Assembly: GCF_022682495.2 (NCBI RefSeq)
Contig: NC_071397.1
Location: 17,246,739 to 17,310,738 of the forward strand
Length of the DNA: 64,000 bases
Source: Desmodus rotundus
Taxonomy: Eukaryota > Chordata > Mammalia > Chiroptera > Phyllostomidae
Direction: 5' to 3'
The position numbers and the translations under genes are program-made. Below the pieces are notes generated by a model, which had not been told where the DNA came from, ran no database searches, and saw only the letters and a list, made by a program, of their open reading frames with translations. Below are positions 59,645 through 64,000 of this stretch, piece by piece (positions within the stretch are counted from its first letter, which is position 1; every line of letters starts with the position of its first letter).

Positions 59645-59866
59645 AAAACAGCATTTCATAGAAGCCAGACGCTGGGCTACAGGAACGGCTATGCAATTGC
59701 TCGACGTCCAACTGCTGGGATAGGCGGGGACCGGCTCCAGGTCAACCAGCTGTCCCAGGCTGACCTGGATGAGTTGGCCAGTAAGGCGTCACTTCTAACT
59801 TACGGCCAACCTAAGCAGGCCCCACCGGCAGAGTTTATTCCTGCACATGTGGCTTTTGACAAAAAG
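59645..59866 (+). CDS. EFHC1: EFHC1 coding exon 2 (residues 22-95)
   Basis: Exactly 74 codons in phase 0, from [17 protein letters not shown] to [11 protein letters not shown], between a TTCAG acceptor and a GTATCC donor at 59867. It aligns without gaps to human residues 22-95. Differences from human include G32 for S, A40 for V, A45 for V, V54 for F, D61 for E, S70 for P, L71 for V and E84 for D. P77, the site of a human epilepsy-associated variant, is unchanged. The exon ends just before the first DM10 domain (about residue 93 on). With exon 1 it forms the N-terminal arm, which in human EFHC1 has been linked to spindle-pole and midbody localisation. The next exon is not in the window. Confidence 0.95.
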
Positions 59867-60494
59867 GTATCCTCTGGGATTTTAGGGTATCCCGTGAATT
59901 CAAATTTCTCTGAGAGCCAACTGTTTCCAGAAAAGTCAACAATAAATGACAGGTTTTCCAGGGTACTCTGAGGAGAAGATTCTTCAGATGCCTCAACCCT
60001 TAGTCATAAACAGCTGAACTCAGGATTGAAAGAGCCTTTCTTTAGTCAGGAAGCCGATCACAGAAAATAATTCCCCATAGACTTCACTGAAATATTTTCC
60101 AAATACAGTTAAAGAGAAGTTGGATGAATTCTGAATTCTTGAGTTCATGTTGTTCTGTGCTACCTGCTCTGTGTTTGCTACTTTTTAAAAGTTCTCAATT
60201 CTGTAATGACAACAAATCCTTAATCTCCATGAAATGCAAAAAGTCGTCATGACGACAGCTCCATCTGTTGTCCGTTTTCTCCCGGCTGTCTTCTTAAGGT
60301 CATTTTCCAGGGAACATTTTGGGCTTGGCATAGCATCATCAAAGTGTGGTGTAAGCTTTTTCTTTGCGTCTCTTCTACCCTTATACTTTCGTAACGTGAG
60401 TCACCTTATTTCCACCTGTTGGCGTTTCCACATCATCCTCGATCTTCCTTGTCAGTGAGTCTCCTCTTTCCACTAAGGTGAGGTAGTCCTAACT

Positions 60495-60625
60495 CTGGCC
60501 TGTGATGCGGTAGAATCACAGATGGGACTTTTACGAAACTTACATGCTTCCCTAGTGCTCATAATTCTGATTTCCAGGTGATTTCTTGTGTATAGATGGG
60601 TCTGAGAACTACTGGCCAGTTTTTA
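60495..60625 (-). mobile_element. MER5-like remnant
   Basis: 'ctggcctgtgatgcggtaga', 'cataattctgatttccaggt' and 'gggtctgagaactactggcc' fit a diverged MER5-type hAT element. Orientation is uncertain. Confidence 0.45.
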
Positions 60626-61639
60626 TAAGTTACCTTTTGTAATTTACTGCTAGCCTATTTTTTTGTCTTTCAGTTTTATTATTTTTGTTAGATGCCTATA
60701 CCATTTTCATCCAGCTAGTCAACCTTTATTGAGTAGCTATGAAGCTGGACGTTGGAAGCTACAAAATAGTCTGGTGTTAGAACTATGTCATTTACATTAA
60801 TAATCACTTAGTTTAAAGCAACTTTAATGTATTGGCCAGAATCTATATAATCCCCTCTTTCCCATTTCAATGAACACATTTGATAGGAACAATTCACATG
60901 CTGATTCATAGGCTAAACCTAAAAATCCACTAAATGGTATCAGTTATCATTGTAATAGGAAATGGTATCAGTTTGGATATTTACATTTTTTTGTTTGTTT
61001 CTCTTCTTCATTCATAATTGTGACAGACACAGCAAAACTAGTAGATAAGGAAGGGGGTGAAAAGAGAGGAGTAGGATAGGTATTTAACAGTTTATCAAAT
61101 TATAAATCCTGACAGGTTCAAGTTTTATGGAAAAGAATAGCAAACAACTATTATCAACTCTAAAGTGTATAAAGTCATATATGCCATGAGAAAATATTAA
61201 TGAAATGCAGAGGGAGAAATTGTGCCTGAATAGGTAATAGGCTTCTTATTTTTTTCTGTGTTATTTTATGTTAATTGTCATTACTTAATTTATACTTTTA
61301 AAATAGTATTCATAATTCATTTTTAAAAAAGATAGTAGACATGAAGAAGTATACTTACATTTTAATATTTCGATTCACTTTACTTGGATCATCAAAATTT
61401 CTAGATAAAAGATCTTTACTGTACGTACTGAGATAGAGAGTAGTTAAATGCGTGGTTTTGAATTTTAAAATGTTTTTCACAATAGGGAACTATAGTCTTT
61501 CTGAATTAAATCTGTTTCATTTTTTTTTAGGACTGCCCAGAGTCTACTTAATGGCCAGCATAACTGTCCATATTTTGGCCATTCTTTGTACTGTGCCTTG
61601 TCTTTAGAATAAAACTTTTTTTCTTACGTGAGTGATAAG

Positions 61640-63160
61640 GCCAGGACATCTGCTGTGAGCGCTCTCATCTTTTCTCTTTGCTCCCGCACGTTTCTCTTCA
61701 TCGTCGCCTGCTGTGTTCTACTTCCCAGGCTCACGTCCCTCTCTGTGCTCCTGATGTTATTTTCTTTTATCTTTTTCATCTTTGACTCCCATTTCAAACA
61801 TGCTAGTAAGTACTCCTTTACCTAAGGTCACACTATCCTGTCCTAAAAACCCTTTCTACCTTGTGACCCCTTTGAGCAACTTTCTTTCTCACTTGACTTA
61901 TAATTTGGATCACTTATAATTTGACTTCTCTCTGCACTCAAGCCCCAAACTACTTTTTTTTTTTTTTTTGCTAGCATTCTCTTTGACCTATTTACAATAC
62001 TTGACATTGACTTGAACCCTCTCTTCCCTCTTGAAACTTTGCTTTTCTTTCGCTCCACTGACTCTTCACTCTCCTGATTTTCCTCCCTATCTGGTTGCTT
62101 CTACCCTGGCCTCCCTTTCTTTTTTCACTTTTAACTGTATGCATTTTAAAGGGTCTGTTCTCATTCTTTATTGTACATTCTTCAGAGATCTCACCCACTT
62201 TTGTGGTCTCAACTACCATCTCAATATAGACAACGGTCAACATTTCCAGTTCTGACCTTTTTGAAACTGCCATGGGCTATCTTCCCCTGGATGAGCTGTG
62301 GACACCTCAGGTTCTGTATGTCTTTAACCCAGATCATCACCTTTTCTCATAGATACGCAGTTTCTGTATGGCTCCGTGAGGTAACTAAAGCTTGAAACCT
62401 AAGCCATTTTTGGCTTTTCTTCCCTTCAGTGAGTTGCCAAGTCAAGTAGCTCCCACTTCCATTTCCTCTCCCACTGTCATAGTTCAAACAAGCAATATGT
62501 TGAATGTAAACGTGTTTTTAACTGTTGTAATAGTCCTGTAATTGTTTTTTATGCTTATAACATGTCCAGTGCTTGGTTTAATCCCTAAAACACATTATGT
62601 CACTTTTCTGCGAGAATGCCTTCAGACTGTCTTAACCAGTACAGTAAACGTTGCCACTGTCTGTCTGTCCAGCTGCTCTGATCCCCCAACTTGAAAGTCA
62701 TCCTTGATTCTTCTCTTTCCTCACAACCCATCTCCAAACGTAACAAGCTCTGTCATTTCCATCTCTAAAATATATGGCTAAGTTGTTCATTTACTTCCAT
62801 CTCCACTCTTAGAATTTATTTTCCATAGAGCAGCCAGGCTTCTCTTTTAAAAATGGGTATCCGATTATGTCATACACCAACCAAAAACATTTCCATGGCT
62901 TTCCCAGTGGTAGACTAGGATCCAACTCAACAGGTTCCTCATAGTTCCACTGGGTCTGGCCCTCCCAGCTCTTTCCCCAGCTTCCTCTTGGGCCTGTCTT
63001 TTCCTTACTCACTGTGTTTCAATCACAGTAGATTTAGTTTCCTTATTTTCTCAAAACTGTAACACATTTCCCACCCATTACAGGGCCTTTGCACATGCTG
63101 CTCCTCCTACCTGCACTAGCTTCCCTGTGATTGTTACTCAATAAATATTAGTTTAAACAC
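61640..63160 (+). mobile_element. Long L2 LINE fragment, sense
   Basis: Pyrimidine-rich, with sense L2 order: 'catttccagttctgaccttt', 'agatcatcaccttttctcat', 'cccccaacttgaaagtcatc', 'cagggcctttgcacatgctg', 'tgttactcaataaatatta'. About 1.5 kb and old, with no open RT frame. A poly-T run lies inside at 61954-61969. It is the only clearly sense L2 in the window. Confidence 0.65.
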
Positions 63161-63369
63161 TGAGATAATTATGTTTTTAACAAATAAAATTAACATATCA
63201 TCTGTGTCACTGCTAAAAATTGGGAAACTTAACATGCAATCCACATATATAATGGAACAAAATAATAAAAACTGTGACTCGGCTTTTCATAATTATATGT
63301 GATATGAAAATTTTATTCAGCATTTTGGTGTTTAGTCTTGAAGTAATTGCAAATATTTTCATGTTTATG

Positions 63370-63500
63370 GTAGCATTCTGAGCACTTGTTGGGTGTTAGG
63401 AGACCTGGATTCTAATTCTAGGTCTTCTACCAACTAGTGCTGTGACGTTAGGCAGTCACATTCTCTAGTTTCCCCATTTATAAAATTAGGTTAGAATACA
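63370..63500 (+). mobile_element. MIR SINE remnant
   Basis: 'ggagacctggattctaattc', 'gtgctgtgacgttaggcagt' and 'ctagtttccccatttataaa' match the MIR core in sense orientation. Confidence 0.65.
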
Positions 63501-64000
63501 TGATAACTAGCAGTCCATCCACCTGTGAAATTCCATAGAAAACACATTTTTAAGTACAGTGTCTCCATACTATTTTTTCTTTCCTTTCTACATAATACAT
63601 GACGATCTTATTCTACCTGGGAAAGCTGATGTTATCCTCACTACTTGCTAAAGAGCTTTCCTGTAGTCTATCCCAGTCATTTCTTTGTGGGAGGAGCATA
63701 GAACTCTTGATTCTATTCTTAATAAGTGCTTTTTTTGATTAACAATGAAATAAATAAATATCTTAGGGGTTACAGTATTATTTGCCTGAGACCTCACATA
63801 CTAGCTTGGCTCTCTCTAACACTGATTATATATTGAAAACATGTAGATTTAGCTATATGTGCAGATCATATGCCAGAGGAAACAAGTGTTTATTGGACAA
63901 ACTGACCCATATTAAATGTTTAAAGATGATTGTAAAGACCACAAACTCCCAAATAACAGGGAGCTTGAGAATTTAGTGCTCAGTTAGCAGAATACTTAGT

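Larger units (their letters stand above)
59867..64000 (+). other. EFHC1: EFHC1 intron 2 (partial)
   Basis: Begins with a GTATCC donor. No sequence encoding the start of the first DM10 domain (expected right after FDKK) is seen before the window ends, so the intron exceeds 4.1 kb. The reading frame runs on 34 codons past the donor to a stop at about 59971, but the family continues differently, so the donor is real. Confidence 0.8.

Noticed and set aside
60000..64000. Search for EFHC1 exon 3 (start of first DM10 domain)
   Set aside because: No in-frame match to the expected continuation after FDKK was seen, so exon 3 is beyond the window.

Overview
The window is vertebrate nuclear DNA from a placental mammal, almost certainly a bat. 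Three things indicate this: (1) single-exon and split-exon genes with mammalian splice signals and close similarity to human proteins; (2) an interspersed-repeat set of MIR, L2, MER20, MaLR LTR and L1; (3) four copies of a tRNA-derived SINE with the bat VES sequence (gene-like A/B boxes, 'gagaggcaacc', CT-rich tail). VES points to the Yangochiroptera. The species cannot be read from the sequence.

Layout. About 0.34-1.58 kb is a CpG island, read as the promoter and non-coding first exon of PAQR8. From there to 35.35 kb is an intron filled with old repeats (MIR, antisense L2, MER20, a MaLR LTR, an internally deleted mariner, L1 3' ends) and two VES SINEs. The complete 354-codon coding sequence of PAQR8 (membrane progestin receptor beta) lies in one exon at 35379-36443, followed by a probably long 3' UTR with several AATAAA signals. 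From about 40 to 48.7 kb is intergenic DNA with a VES SINE, L2/MIR remnants and a young 5'-truncated L1. A second GC-rich promoter (48.75-49.22 kb) carries an NRF1 palindrome and an exact RFX X-box. It drives EFHC1, whose first two coding exons are at 49221-49283 and 59645-59866. EFHC1 intron 1 is dominated by an old antisense L1 of about 5 kb that a younger sense L1 has split, with a clear target duplication. The window ends inside EFHC1 intron 2, before exon 3.

Both genes are on the + strand, and the order PAQR8-EFHC1 matches the human 6p12 order. They are separate units: a steroid-responsive membrane receptor of the PAQR family, and a microtubule-doublet inner protein of motile cilia. No operon-like link is implied.

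No new gene system was found. The most interesting leads are regulatory: CTCF-like motifs flanking the EFHC1 promoter in convergent orientation, one of them brought by a VES SINE; an exact X-box in the EFHC1 leader; a strong-context upstream ATG overlapping the EFHC1 start; and a MER20 element inside the intron of a progestin receptor gene.
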